Source: Candidatus Poribacteria bacterium (GTDB taxonomy: Bacteria > Poribacteria > WGA-4E > WGA-3G). From it: a DNA stretch of 64,000 nucleotides. Location: NCBI GenBank assembly GCA_022820835.1, contig JAJEET010000053.1:1-64000 (forward strand), read 5' to 3'. Both the position numbers and the translations under genes were made by a program. Below are positions 25,835 through 34,695 of this stretch, piece after piece (the stretch's first letter is position 1; each line of letters opens with the position of its first letter). The notes beneath the pieces are model-generated. The model saw only the letters and a list, made by a program, of their open reading frames with translations. It was not told the origin of the DNA and ran no database searches.

Positions 25835-27739
25835 TTACCAATCTTTAAATGGAAATATTCGGGTCTCCGTCGCCATGCCGTAGAAGCTCCATAGACTGCC
25901 TGCAACGAATTCACCGAGTATCAAACCGAGGAAGAAGGGTGCTGCCTTCCGGTGTAATTGTAATCCGCCCTGTTTAATAATCAGCCATTTTGCACCAGTG
26001 CTAATCACGAGTGAAATCCAGAGCCAGTTCATACACCAATCCGCCGCGCCGGAAACAGCGTAGCCGACAGCATGGAAGGGCCACCAGAAGAAACGCATCC
26101 GTAGAAACATCAAGAGAAACGTGAACCCCATCCCGATACCCATAAACGTCACTTCAGGGATGTTCGTGTTTGTTGGAAAATTGAGCTGCTGTTGGAGTCG
26201 ATTGAAAGGGTGATGTGCGAAACTTCCAGCGGATCCAAACCGATACACATCATGCAAATATGCCCAGAAAGAGCCGATTGAACCGACAACCACTGCTAAA
26301 AGCATTACCCAAACCAGCGGTTTCGGGTTAAAACGCGCCCGTGAAGCGAGTTGGAAGCCTTCGAGTTGGTGTGGCATCGGATGACTTCGGTGTGCCCGAT
26401 TGAAAAAGAATAAAAAAGAGAGTGCAGTTAGATTAGAGCCTCCCATACGACGTGAACCTAAAATCGCTGGTAAGGCGTAATCCGGTCCCATGAAGTGTAA
26501 ATCATGCGCTGGTGCCCCGGATTCGACGCGCATACGCGTGATCCCAGTTGAGAGTGCGAAATACATGACGAAAAAGGCAATACCGAGTGAAATACTGATC
26601 CCTATCTTCACAGAAAACACTATGAGATAGATGCATCCTAACACAATACCGATGATCGCCGTCCGGTACTGCATCGGCTCAACGGATTCGTCAAGGCTTG
26701 AGCGTCCAGTGGCGACTTGTTTAAAGACCTCTGTGAGGTACTTACGACTTGCCCATACTGCGAAAATCGCGAGTCCGAGATATGCGCCCAGAGACTGCTG
26801 TCGGTCATAAGGAAATCCCGGTAACCCGCGTACCCCGATAATCGCGCCGCCGACCCGTTGCATCTTGCGAAACAGATAAAAGAACCAACAAGAAAACGAC
26901 AAATCCAGAGGCATAAAGAATCCGAGTCCAATCACAAACGGATAGATAGAGAACGGTGTCCAACCGATGGCATTCCACGGTTTTTCAGTAAAAAATTGGC
27001 TGATATTCCGAAATCGAACACCGATAATAGGAATCGTCGGAAAGAGATAACTTAATCCGTTAATCAGGTTCAGGATTGAAACGAGGATAAACGCAGTCCA
27101 AAACGCTCTACCTCGAAAGAAATTAGCACCACTGTCGCGCGTCATCTCTAACGGGAGTTGGATGATTGGATAGGCGAGTTTCTCGCGTTCTGTCCACTGT
27201 TTTCGTAGCACAACATTGATACATAGCATCACAAAGCCGAGTGCGAGAATAAAACTTGTCCACCACAATGTCGGGCCTAACCATGTCTGCAAAACCTCTA
27301 TATCATAAAGCGTGGATTGCCCTTCGTAAAATCCCTCCAAAACGCCTTTATCTTGGACTGTCGCCCATGTCGGCATGTATCGGTGGATGAGTTCTCGCCA
27401 CTCGTTCTCAGGCGTATCAAACCAGAAGACGTGTCCGATCATTGGGATAAGCACTTGCGTGTGATCGTGCGATGCGATAGCGCTCGCCATACAAAGCATG
27501 ACGTAGATAACGAGCAATTCACCGTGTGTCAATGCCCACTGCCGTTTCACCTGTCGTAATAGCAAGTTGAGAAGTGTAATAACAAACAGAAAGAAGACCG
27601 CATTGAAAAAGAGCGACATCGTTGTCGGAAAAAGTCCCCACCAGACCATTTCCGTGTACATAATCCAATAACAGTTGATAGGGATAAGGATAAGAGCTAA
27701 TATAACTGACTTCGGGGTGACACCGCGGGTCGAAGGCAT
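25835..27739 (-). CDS. Multi-pass membrane protein of the DUF6785/DUF6784 type
   Basis: A 634-residue integral membrane protein with about 12-14 hydrophobic helices spread over the whole length (for example about 9-30, 38-60, 72-90, 155-178, 205-225, 360-400, 470-495, 535-555). The N-terminal WWGLFPTTMSLFFNAVF, the HGELLVIYVMLCMASAI segment and the REKLAYPIIQLPLEM loop match the large poribacterial/planctomycete DUF6785 family, which resembles oligopeptide-type transporters in topology. The substrate is unknown. It is the last gene of a four-gene operon, 9 nt after the FG-GAP gene, with a clear TAGGAGA site. Confidence 0.8.
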   Translation of the reverse strand: MPSTRGVTPKSVILALILIPINCYWIMYTEMVWWGLFPTTMSLFFNAVFFLFVITLLNLLLRQVKRQWALTHGELLVIYVMLCMASAIASHDHTQVLIPMIGHVFWFDTPENEWRELIHRYMPTWATVQDKGVLEGFYEGQSTLYDIEVLQTWLGPTLWWTSFILALGFVMLCINVVLRKQWTEREKLAYPIIQLPLEMTRDSGANFFRGRAFWTAFILVSILNLINGLSYLFPTIPIIGVRFRNISQFFTEKPWNAIGWTPFSIYPFVIGLGFFMPLDLSFSCWFFYLFRKMQRVGGAIIGVRGLPGFPYDRQQSLGAYLGLAIFAVWASRKYLTEVFKQVATGRSSLDESVEPMQYRTAIIGIVLGCIYLIVFSVKIGISISLGIAFFVMYFALSTGITRMRVESGAPAHDLHFMGPDYALPAILGSRRMGGSNLTALSFLFFFNRAHRSHPMPHQLEGFQLASRARFNPKPLVWVMLLAVVVGSIGSFWAYLHDVYRFGSAGSFAHHPFNRLQQQLNFPTNTNIPEVTFMGIGMGFTFLLMFLRMRFFWWPFHAVGYAVSGAADWCMNWLWISLVISTGAKWLIIKQGGLQLHRKAAPFFLGLILGEFVAGSLWSFYGMATETRIFPFKDW

Positions 27740-27748
27740 GCGGATCTC

Positions 27749-29896
27749 CTACTGTTTTCTCAATATTTTGCTTGATGCTTTGAGTATCTTTACGATTTCC
27801 GAGTGTCCTTTTGACTCTGCGAGTGTTAACGCCGTTTGACCGTGCCCATTTTTTAAGGTAGCATCGGCCCGGTTTTCGAGGAGAAATTCGACAATATCCG
27901 TGTATCCGCGCCAGGCTGCATACATCAACGCCGTTTCACCCGTCCGGTTTTGGGTGTTTACGGCTGCGCCTTTTTCAATTAAGTGTTTGGTTATCTCCAG
28001 ATTCCCTGTCTTATTGATGATGAAAATCAGTGGTGTATTGCCGTTGGCATCCGTTATGTTCACATCCGCACCATTTTCGATGAGAAACATCGCCGTACGG
28101 ATGTCCCCTTTTTCGGCTGCGATGCGTAACGGTGTCCGTCCTACCGCATCCTTTAGATTTACATCTATGTTCATAGTACGAAGGGTTGAGATATCCCCTG
28201 TCCAGACTGCTTTGAAGAGTGTTCCCTCCGGTGTATCGGAAAATTCGGAGATGGTATGTTCTTGATTTGCAGGCAGGTTTTCAAAGATTTGCCTAACGCC
28301 GCTCTGCCATCGGACTTCAAGTCTATTGACGGTGGCATTCGTACCTAACCCAAAATAGCATCGAGCGTCGTGACTGGAGAGGTAACTTGACGCTGGATTG
28401 ACCTCTCGTATTTGCGTTTGTTCACCGGCTGTTAAAGTGATGCGTGTACCTATTCCAGTCCGATTACTGATAACACCGACGGTTTTAATGGACACATAGT
28501 TGTTTTGTGTCTCCGTTTCATTTCGCAACAAGGTGACGGGACCGTTGGATTGTGTGACGAGCATATCAACGTCCCCATCGTTATCATAATCGCCAAAGAG
28601 TGTTCCTCGGCTGACCGCAACGTTCTGAAAATAGGCACCGGCACTCTCGGATATCTCCTGAAAGGTGCCGTTCCGTTTATTATGGAACAGCTGATCGGGT
28701 TGACGATAGGTTAGGATATCGTGTGTGTCTTCAATATTGTCAAGGATATGCCCATTTGCGATGAAAATATCCAACCATCCGTCACTATCTGCGTCAAAGA
28801 AACCTGTGCCGAACCCGACGAAAAGGTAGCTCTCTTTACCGAGCTGTGCCTCATAAATTACGTCCGTAAAGGTGCCGTCGCCATTGTTGCGATAGAGTGC
28901 GTTGGTTTCGTAGGAAAGGTTTGTGACAAAAATATCGAACCACCCGTCGCCGTTGTAGTCGCCGGTAGCAACTCCCATACCAGCTTGTGCCACGCCGTTG
29001 AAACTGTAGGCACACCCGGCGAGGAGTGAGATCTCACTGAAGGTCCCATCGCCATTATTATAGAAGAAATCGTTTCGGGTGTCGTCGTTTGCGACGTAAA
29101 GATCGGGCGCGCCGTCGTTATTGAAGTCCGCTGAAACGACGCCTAACCCCTTCCCGTGAAACGGACCGCCGATGTCGCCGACCCCGGCTTCTTGACTGAC
29201 ATCGGTAAAGGTGCTATCACCGTTGTTGCGATAGAGTCGGTCGGGTGCGCCTTCAAATAGGGACGGATGGCAATAGGTGGGGATTCCGTCTTCGCCGCAC
29301 GGTGGATATGGGACATCAACCGAATAGACGAGATAATTGACAACAAACAGGTCAAGGTATCCATCTAAATTGTAATCGAGGAAGCAAGCACTACTGCTCC
29401 ATCCGGGATCGCCGACCCCAGCAGAGCTTGTGACATCTGTGAAGGAACCGTCGCCGTTGTTACGATAGAGGACGTTGGTTCCAAAATTGGTTACGTACAG
29501 ATCCATGTTGCCGTCGTTATCGTAATCTGCACAGGCAGCACCTTGTCCATAGTTGCCACTGTTTCCGACTTTCGCGGTCGCTGTGATGTCAGTAAAAGTG
29601 CCGTCACGGTTGTTCCGATAGAGCGCGCTCGTCGCTTGTTTTGTCGATGGTGATGTGTCCCAGTAACCGCTATTGACGAGGTATATGTCAAGGTAACCGT
29701 CGTTATCAGCGTCAAAGAATGCACCGCCGGCACCGAGGGTTTCAGGGATATGGAATGCGCCTTCGGCACCGTTAACGTGTCGAAAACGGATGCCTGCCTC
29801 CTCGGTTACATCGACGAACTGAATCGCTGCAGCGGAAAATAGAGGCAGAACATAGATCAGGAATAGAATCAGAGGAAGTCTTGTCTTATTTTTCAT
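27749..29896 (-). CDS. FG-GAP/ASPIC-UnbV beta-propeller protein fused to ankyrin repeats
   Basis: A 715-residue exported protein. The signal peptide is about 1-23. Residues about 27-470 hold FG-GAP/VCBS repeats with calcium-loop sequences such as DADNDGYLDIYLVN and DYDNDGNMDLYVTN, each followed by LYRNNGDGTFTDV. Residues about 475-555 form an ASPIC/UnbV domain (TGIGTRITLTAG, SSYLSSHDARCYFGLG). Residues about 565-712 are four ankyrin repeats (GRTPLRIAAEKGD, GNTPLIFIINK, GETALMYAAWRGY, GQTALTLAESKGH). The first two parts match CRTAC1-like proteins. The ankyrin tail is unusual. Its start overlaps the stop of the SUMF1-like gene by 11 nt. Likely a secreted interaction or adhesion protein. Confidence 0.88.
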   Translation of the reverse strand: MKNKTRLPLILFLIYVLPLFSAAAIQFVDVTEEAGIRFRHVNGAEGAFHIPETLGAGGAFFDADNDGYLDIYLVNSGYWDTSPSTKQATSALYRNNRDGTFTDITATAKVGNSGNYGQGAACADYDNDGNMDLYVTNFGTNVLYRNNGDGSFTDVTSSAGVGDPGWSSSACFLDYNLDGYLDLFVVNYLVYSVDVPYPPCGEDGIPTYCHPSLFEGAPDRLYRNNGDSTFTDVSQEAGVGDIGGPFHGKGLGVVSADFNNDGAPDLYVANDDTRNDFFYNNGDGTFSEISLLAGCAYSFNGVAQAGMGVATGDYNGDGWFDIFVTNLSYETNALYRNNGDGTFTDVIYEAQLGKESYLFVGFGTGFFDADSDGWLDIFIANGHILDNIEDTHDILTYRQPDQLFHNKRNGTFQEISESAGAYFQNVAVSRGTLFGDYDNDGDVDMLVTQSNGPVTLLRNETETQNNYVSIKTVGVISNRTGIGTRITLTAGEQTQIREVNPASSYLSSHDARCYFGLGTNATVNRLEVRWQSGVRQIFENLPANQEHTISEFSDTPEGTLFKAVWTGDISTLRTMNIDVNLKDAVGRTPLRIAAEKGDIRTAMFLIENGADVNITDANGNTPLIFIINKTGNLEITKHLIEKGAAVNTQNRTGETALMYAAWRGYTDIVEFLLENRADATLKNGHGQTALTLAESKGHSEIVKILKASSKILRKQ

Positions 29897-30710
29897 AGGC
29901 AGGCGTTGCGTCCTTAGCGAGACGGAATCCGATGAAACTGGTGCCGATTGCTGGATATTGACCGATCCGAGTGGAACACCGAGCGAACATTTCCGGGTTC
30001 AACCATGAACCCCCTTTCACAACACGCCGACTTCCAACTGCTGGCCCCTTCGGGTTTCGAGTGGCACTGCGGCGATAATAGGTATCCGAATACCTGTCAG
30101 CAACCCACTCCCAGACGTTACCCGCCATGTCATAAGCACCGTAGGGACTTGCCCCCGTAGGGAATGTTCCGACCGGTTGTAAATGCGATCCTGACTGTTT
30201 CCAAACGTTCGCGTGGACGGTTGCCCCTTTAATGCGCGGTGTGAAAGTATCTCCCCAGGGCCACCGTTTAGCATCCGTTCCACGTGCGGCTTTTTCCCAC
30301 TCAGCTTCAGTAGGGAGCCGCATGCCGCGCCACGCTGCGTAGGCAACTGCAGAATCCCATGAGACACCAATGACCGGATAGTTCGGCTTCGTTTTTGCGA
30401 TCTCGGGCCAGGTACCGAACGTTTCTCCATAACTGATAGGGGTATGCTCACTGTCTATGCCACCCGTTTCAAGCCAAAACGGATAATATTCGGCGTTGGT
30501 CACCTCGGTCTTACCGATATAGTAGGCATCGAGATGGATTTCATGTGCGGGTGCTTCGTTCGGGAGATCATCATCACTGCCCATCGTAAAGGCACCAGCG
30601 GGGATAAGACAAAGGTCAGGTTCAGCGAACGCATAAGATAAGAATCCGGTAATTGTGAAAAGGAGGATTAGGAATTTTGTAAGCAGACAGGTACTCGGAC
30701 TTGCCCACAT
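29886..30710 (-). CDS. SUMF1/FGE-like domain protein lacking the catalytic cysteine pair
   Basis: A 274-residue exported protein. The ATG at 30710 is chosen because it opens a signal peptide (hydrophobic core LLTKFLILLFTITGFLSYAFA). The formylglycine-generating-enzyme fold is clear: PAGAFTMGS, YYIGKTEVTNAEY, WDSAVAYAAWRGMRLPTEAEWEKAARG, WPWGD, NVWEWVADRY, and GGSW ending in GFRLA. In true FGE two catalytic Cys follow GGS. Here the segment reads GGSWLNPEMFARCSTR and only the third, structural-position Cys remains. So sulfatase activation is unlikely, and a binding or other FGE-family role fits better. Second gene of the operon, 13 nt after the TPR gene. Confidence 0.85.
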   Translation of the reverse strand: MWASPSTCLLTKFLILLFTITGFLSYAFAEPDLCLIPAGAFTMGSDDDLPNEAPAHEIHLDAYYIGKTEVTNAEYYPFWLETGGIDSEHTPISYGETFGTWPEIAKTKPNYPVIGVSWDSAVAYAAWRGMRLPTEAEWEKAARGTDAKRWPWGDTFTPRIKGATVHANVWKQSGSHLQPVGTFPTGASPYGAYDMAGNVWEWVADRYSDTYYRRSATRNPKGPAVGSRRVVKGGSWLNPEMFARCSTRIGQYPAIGTSFIGFRLAKDATPAYEK

Positions 30711-30723
30711 GATTGTTTTGTTC

Positions 30724-31884
30724 CTATTCCGACTTTGATATAAGACGCTCATATTCTTGATAAATTTTCGCGGCTTCTTCGTGTTCCCCTGCAAGTTCAT
30801 ACGCTTTAGAAAGGTTTAGATAGAAGCGCGGTTCAGACGGTTTTAATCGGATAGCGGTCTGATATTGTGCAATTGCCTCCGTATAGGCTTCCAACATCAG
30901 ATAAACACTACCGAGGCTATTACGGTAAGTTGCGACATTTGGTTTATGCACAATCACTTTTTCGTACATTGCTTTTGCCTGTGGATAGTTTTGTTGTTGG
31001 AAGTGAACATATCCGAGTGCTTCATAGCCGCGCGTCTCTTGTGGCGCAAGTGCGACGTAACGCTCTAAAGATTCGGTTGCCTCACTCCATAGCTGCCGTC
31101 TGAGTTGGATCCTACCAAGTCGGTACCACGCTTCTGGATCGTCGGCGTTTTGTTGCACAAACCGCTTGAGATGTGTCAACTGTTCTTCCTCAATAGACAG
31201 AGCCTCAAAACGTTGTAAATTCTTCTGTGCCGTTTCTATTTCCCCGATACGGCGATAGGCCGTACCTAAACTAAAGTGCGCTTTCACATGGAAGGGATCG
31301 ATTTCAATCAGTGTTTTGAAAGTATTAATAGCGGATTGCCACGCCTCCTTTTGGAGATATGCGGCACCGAGCGTGTAGTATGCCGAGGGTGAAGTCGGGT
31401 CAAGTTTAATCGCTTGTTGGAGTTCGGTGATGGCAGCGTCCGTTCGGTTCTCACGGAAACAAGCAGTGCCTAACAGGGTTCTTGCCCGAGCGTGATCGGC
31501 ATCCATCATGACGGCTTTCTGTAAGGCTTGCATCGCTTGCGTAGGATCTGCTAAGTAGACCAGTAACACATCACCCAATTCATAATATGCGTCAATATAG
31601 TTTTTATCGGCGATTGTGGCACGTTGAAATGCGTCAGCTGCGGCGTGGAATTCTTCTGCGCCTTTATAGATTAACCCCAGAACGTAGTGTGCGTCCGCTA
31701 ACGAGGTATCAAGTTCAACCGCCTTCTCTAAAGCGGTTCGCGCCCGTTTTTGTTCTCCATGCGTGAGTGCGCGTAACCCGACATCATAGAGTCGTGCCGC
31801 TTCGGGATGGTATCTCGATGCTGAAATAGCGAACGAGGTTTGGAGGCATATTAGGAGTATGAGAACATATTTGTATAGGGGCAT
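30724..31884 (-). CDS. Tetratricopeptide-repeat protein, exported
   Basis: A 386-residue protein with a signal peptide (about 1-20) and some nine to ten TPR units covering the remainder. Examples are ADAHYVLGLIYKGAEEFHAA, PSAYYTLGAAYLQKEAWQSA, VKAHFSLGTAYRRIGEIETA and ATYRNSLGSVYLMLEAYTEA. TPRs bind other proteins. The gene opens an operon with the SUMF1-like, FG-GAP/ankyrin and membrane proteins, so it may scaffold that set at the cell surface. No catalytic domain is seen. Confidence 0.88.
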   Translation of the reverse strand: MPLYKYVLILLICLQTSFAISASRYHPEAARLYDVGLRALTHGEQKRARTALEKAVELDTSLADAHYVLGLIYKGAEEFHAAADAFQRATIADKNYIDAYYELGDVLLVYLADPTQAMQALQKAVMMDADHARARTLLGTACFRENRTDAAITELQQAIKLDPTSPSAYYTLGAAYLQKEAWQSAINTFKTLIEIDPFHVKAHFSLGTAYRRIGEIETAQKNLQRFEALSIEEEQLTHLKRFVQQNADDPEAWYRLGRIQLRRQLWSEATESLERYVALAPQETRGYEALGYVHFQQQNYPQAKAMYEKVIVHKPNVATYRNSLGSVYLMLEAYTEAIAQYQTAIRLKPSEPRFYLNLSKAYELAGEHEEAAKIYQEYERLISKSE

Positions 31885-32041
31885 AATCTTATTTTTTCTG
31901 CGGCTTGCTGCCTCCTGAATTCAAGACTCTCTACACTTAGTCAGGAAAACTAATTTATCACGAGATTTCGGTAGCGTCAAGTAAATTTTGCAGCGCATCC
32001 AGAGACGTTCAGTAGTTTAATTAGATTTACATCTCGAAATT

Positions 32042-32050
32042 TGCTATAAT
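32042..32050 (+). promoter_or_regulatory. Extended -10 promoter
   Basis: TGC-TATAAT at 32042-32050 is an extended -10 with a perfect hexamer. The -35 is weak (TTAGAT, 18 nt upstream). It lies about 75 nt before the gene at 32123, in the divergent gap 31885-32122. Confidence 0.5.
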
Positions 32051-32122
32051 GTCATAGAATTATTTGTAAAGAGATTATCCGCACCCTAAAAACCTTAGTC
32101 TCTTAGTCAAAAGGAAAAAACG

Positions 32123-32497
32123 ATGGACGGTAAGCATCTACCTTGGCACCTCCCTTTGACAGATTGGTGTATCGGAGCAACGGTTTTATTTACTGTCACT
32201 GGTGCCATCATTCTGTGCCGATTCTTGTTGCGGAAGTGGCGTTCATGGCGGATTCAACGGTTTCTCGCCCAACGGTCAGCACTCGCATCTCCGGGCACGC
32301 AGAAACTGACGGCTCACGATAAGCAGGTATTAGCAAAAAAGGTTCAGCAATCGGGAAACCAACGTTTAGAAAAGAGTTTTGCCTCTCAAGGGAACTTTGA
32401 TCTTTACATTGCTATCGGGCTTTTCGGTTTGGCGATGATTGCCTTAGTCGTGTTGGCTGTCGCCAACGGTTTCCATAAACACGGATTCCCGTTTTGA
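32123..32497 (+). CDS. Small two-helix membrane protein
   Basis: A 124-residue protein of unknown family with hydrophobic helices near 17-36 and 95-115 and a basic, Arg/Gln/Lys-rich linker between them. A good AAAGGA site precedes the ATG. It is followed after 19 nt by an alcohol dehydrogenase gene, so the two are probably co-transcribed. No function is assigned. Confidence 0.65.
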   Translation: MDGKHLPWHLPLTDWCIGATVLFTVTGAIILCRFLLRKWRSWRIQRFLAQRSALASPGTQKLTAHDKQVLAKKVQQSGNQRLEKSFASQGNFDLYIAIGLFGLAMIALVVLAVANGFHKHGFPF

Positions 32498-32516
32498 TCT
32501 ATCAGAGGAGATTTGA

Positions 32517-33533
32517 ATGAAAGTCGTTGCAAAATTCGGACTCGAAAGTGCAGGCTTAATTGACAAACCGGACCCGGTTGCTCAGGGTAAATTCGCTGTC
32601 GTTAAAATTCATTCTGCACCTATGTGTACGGAATACAAAAGTTTCAAAGATGAAGGTGAGAGTGACCATTTCGGACACGAAGCCGCTGGTGAAGTGGTAG
32701 AAATCGCACAGGAGAGCAGTGTTAAGGTCGGGGATCGTGTTGTGGTGATGCCACACTACCCTTGTGGAACGTGTTACCTCTGCTTAGCGGGTGAATATGC
32801 GCACTGTCAGAACGATCATAAGCCGCCAAACATTCCCGAACAGACGGGTGTGACGGCGACTTTTGCGCAGTACATCCTTAAACAGGACTGGCAGCTGGTA
32901 CCTATTCCAGAGGGTCTCTCCTATCATCACGCCGGGATGGCATGCTGTGGACTTGGATCAACATTCAATGCTATGCGGTTAATGAACGTCACCGCGCTTG
33001 ATACTGTCCTTATTACTGGGATGGGACCGATTGGACTTGGCGGTGTGATTAATGCGGTGTATAGAGGTGCGCGCGTTATCGCTGTTGAAAGCCATCCATA
33101 CCGCGCAGCGCTTGCCAAAAAACTCGGTGCAGTGGAAGTCGTTAATCCGGAAGACGCAGATGTTCTCAATCAGATTCTGAATTTGACCGATGGTAGAGGC
33201 ATCGACAAAAGTGTGGAGTGTTCAGCGGCTCCGGCGGCAGTCCAATTATTGATTGATGCATCGCGTCCGAAAGGACATATATCCTTGATCGGTGGAATTC
33301 GTGAAGTAGCAATTAAGAGCTGGGGGGTTCTTATCAATCACGGCTTGACGGTACACGGCACGCGGCATTATAACCTCATAGACACACCTGCTATGATGCG
33401 GATGATTACACAAGTGAAGGATCAACTGGATACATTCATCACACATACCTTCCCTATGCACCAGATTCAGGATGCATGGGCATTGCAATGTACACATAAC
33501 TGCGGAAAAGTTGTCCTTGATCCATGGAAATAG
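32517..33533 (+). CDS. Zinc-type alcohol dehydrogenase (MDR superfamily) with altered catalytic motif
   Basis: A 338-residue medium-chain dehydrogenase. GHE at 53-55 and the four structural-zinc Cys (C83, C86, C89, C97 in PCGTCYLCLAGEYAHC) are present. The NAD(P)-binding loop is TGMGPIGLGG near 170. The usual CG(S/T)D around the catalytic Cys reads CTEY (C37), an uncommon form, so zinc chemistry and substrate may be atypical. A GAGGAG site precedes the ATG. It is followed by a Gfo/Idh/MocA gene, a pairing that suggests sugar or polyol oxidation. The substrate is unknown. Confidence 0.85.
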   Translation: MKVVAKFGLESAGLIDKPDPVAQGKFAVVKIHSAPMCTEYKSFKDEGESDHFGHEAAGEVVEIAQESSVKVGDRVVVMPHYPCGTCYLCLAGEYAHCQNDHKPPNIPEQTGVTATFAQYILKQDWQLVPIPEGLSYHHAGMACCGLGSTFNAMRLMNVTALDTVLITGMGPIGLGGVINAVYRGARVIAVESHPYRAALAKKLGAVEVVNPEDADVLNQILNLTDGRGIDKSVECSAAPAAVQLLIDASRPKGHISLIGGIREVAIKSWGVLINHGLTVHGTRHYNLIDTPAMMRMITQVKDQLDTFITHTFPMHQIQDAWALQCTHNCGKVVLDPWK

Positions 33534-33581
33534 GAAATAATACCCAATGAATCTACTCTGCTTTGATGAAAGGGACTTGTT

Positions 33582-34634
33582 ATGAATTCTGGGACAAACA
33601 ACCTACCGCTCTCAACACCGTTAGACATTCGCCTCGGTCTCACACATGCGAGTGATGTCGCTTTTCCTTTACGATGGGGTATCCTTGGTGCTGGTAGAAT
33701 ATCGGGGATGTGGGTAGAGGCACTGGGTGCCTGCGAAGGGGCAACTGCCACGGCTGTAGCAGCGCGCGAAATCGACCGGGCAAAAGAATTTGCAAGGCAG
33801 TATGGGGTTACGACCGCCTATGGCGATTACAGGGAAATGGTGGCAGCCGATGATGTAGATATTGTTTACATTGGCACGATCAACAGATTACACAAGGAAC
33901 ATACGCTTCTCGCGATAGCAGCGGGCAAACACGTTTTGTGTGAAAAACCGTTTGCTGAGAATATTTCTGAAGCGCGGGAAATGTACGCTGCTGCTGAAAA
34001 GAAAGGTGTAATGCTGCAGGATGGTGTCTGGACTCGCTTCTTTCCCGCGGTGGAACATGCGCGAACTGAGATTGAGAACGGTACTATTGGTGAAGTTGTG
34101 CTTGTCCAATCAGATTTTTTCGATCCGATTTATACGATTCAAGCTGTTCCGCTTGGCTTCGGCGTGGATGCCGTACCGACATCAATTGTGGCAACAGGTA
34201 GATATGCGCGCGGTGCGATTGTGGAATACGGTGAAGATAAGTGCGCGATATTGACATTCCCGCCCCGAAACTCCGAGTTGCCAGAAGTGACAGAGATTGT
34301 CGGTACAAAAGGACGTATCACGCTTGAGCGTCCGGCGCACTGCCCGACGCGTCTCTCTATCCGAATCCCGCCGCCGGATGGTGTGCCTTCTCAGTACAGA
34401 ACGGGGAACGCGCCTGCTCCGTTACACTATTTCGAGTATCCGTTACCGAGGACAGTGCGTATGCGACACGCCTCTCCAAACCAGCACGGTTTCCTGTACC
34501 AAGCTGAAGCGATTCACCGATGTCTCGCTGCAGGGCTGTCTCAATGTCCACAATATAATAAAGAAGAATCGCTACACGCCATGAATCTGCTGACGGAGAT
34601 TTACAAGGCAAATCCGCCTATACCGCGGCGTTAG
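33582..34634 (+). CDS. Gfo/Idh/MocA-family oxidoreductase
   Basis: A 350-residue NAD(P)-dependent dehydrogenase of sugars, inositols or related compounds. The Rossmann loop WGILGAGRISG lies near residues 29-39, after a roughly 25-residue N-terminal extension. The catalytic-lysine motif CEKPFAEN is near 122-129, and the C-terminal beta-sheet domain follows. An alternative start nearer to the Rossmann fold cannot be excluded. It lies 48 nt after the alcohol dehydrogenase gene. Confidence 0.87.
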   Translation: MNSGTNNLPLSTPLDIRLGLTHASDVAFPLRWGILGAGRISGMWVEALGACEGATATAVAAREIDRAKEFARQYGVTTAYGDYREMVAADDVDIVYIGTINRLHKEHTLLAIAAGKHVLCEKPFAENISEAREMYAAAEKKGVMLQDGVWTRFFPAVEHARTEIENGTIGEVVLVQSDFFDPIYTIQAVPLGFGVDAVPTSIVATGRYARGAIVEYGEDKCAILTFPPRNSELPEVTEIVGTKGRITLERPAHCPTRLSIRIPPPDGVPSQYRTGNAPAPLHYFEYPLPRTVRMRHASPNQHGFLYQAEAIHRCLAAGLSQCPQYNKEESLHAMNLLTEIYKANPPIPRR

Positions 34635-34695
34635 TAGTATTCTGCTCGTAATGGGTAGGTTTTGGTCGATTTCCATTCGGGTATGTACTGCCGAA

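Noticed and set aside
29886..30710. Functional formylglycine-generating enzyme for the local sulfatases
   Set aside because: The two catalytic Cys positions after GGS are not Cys.
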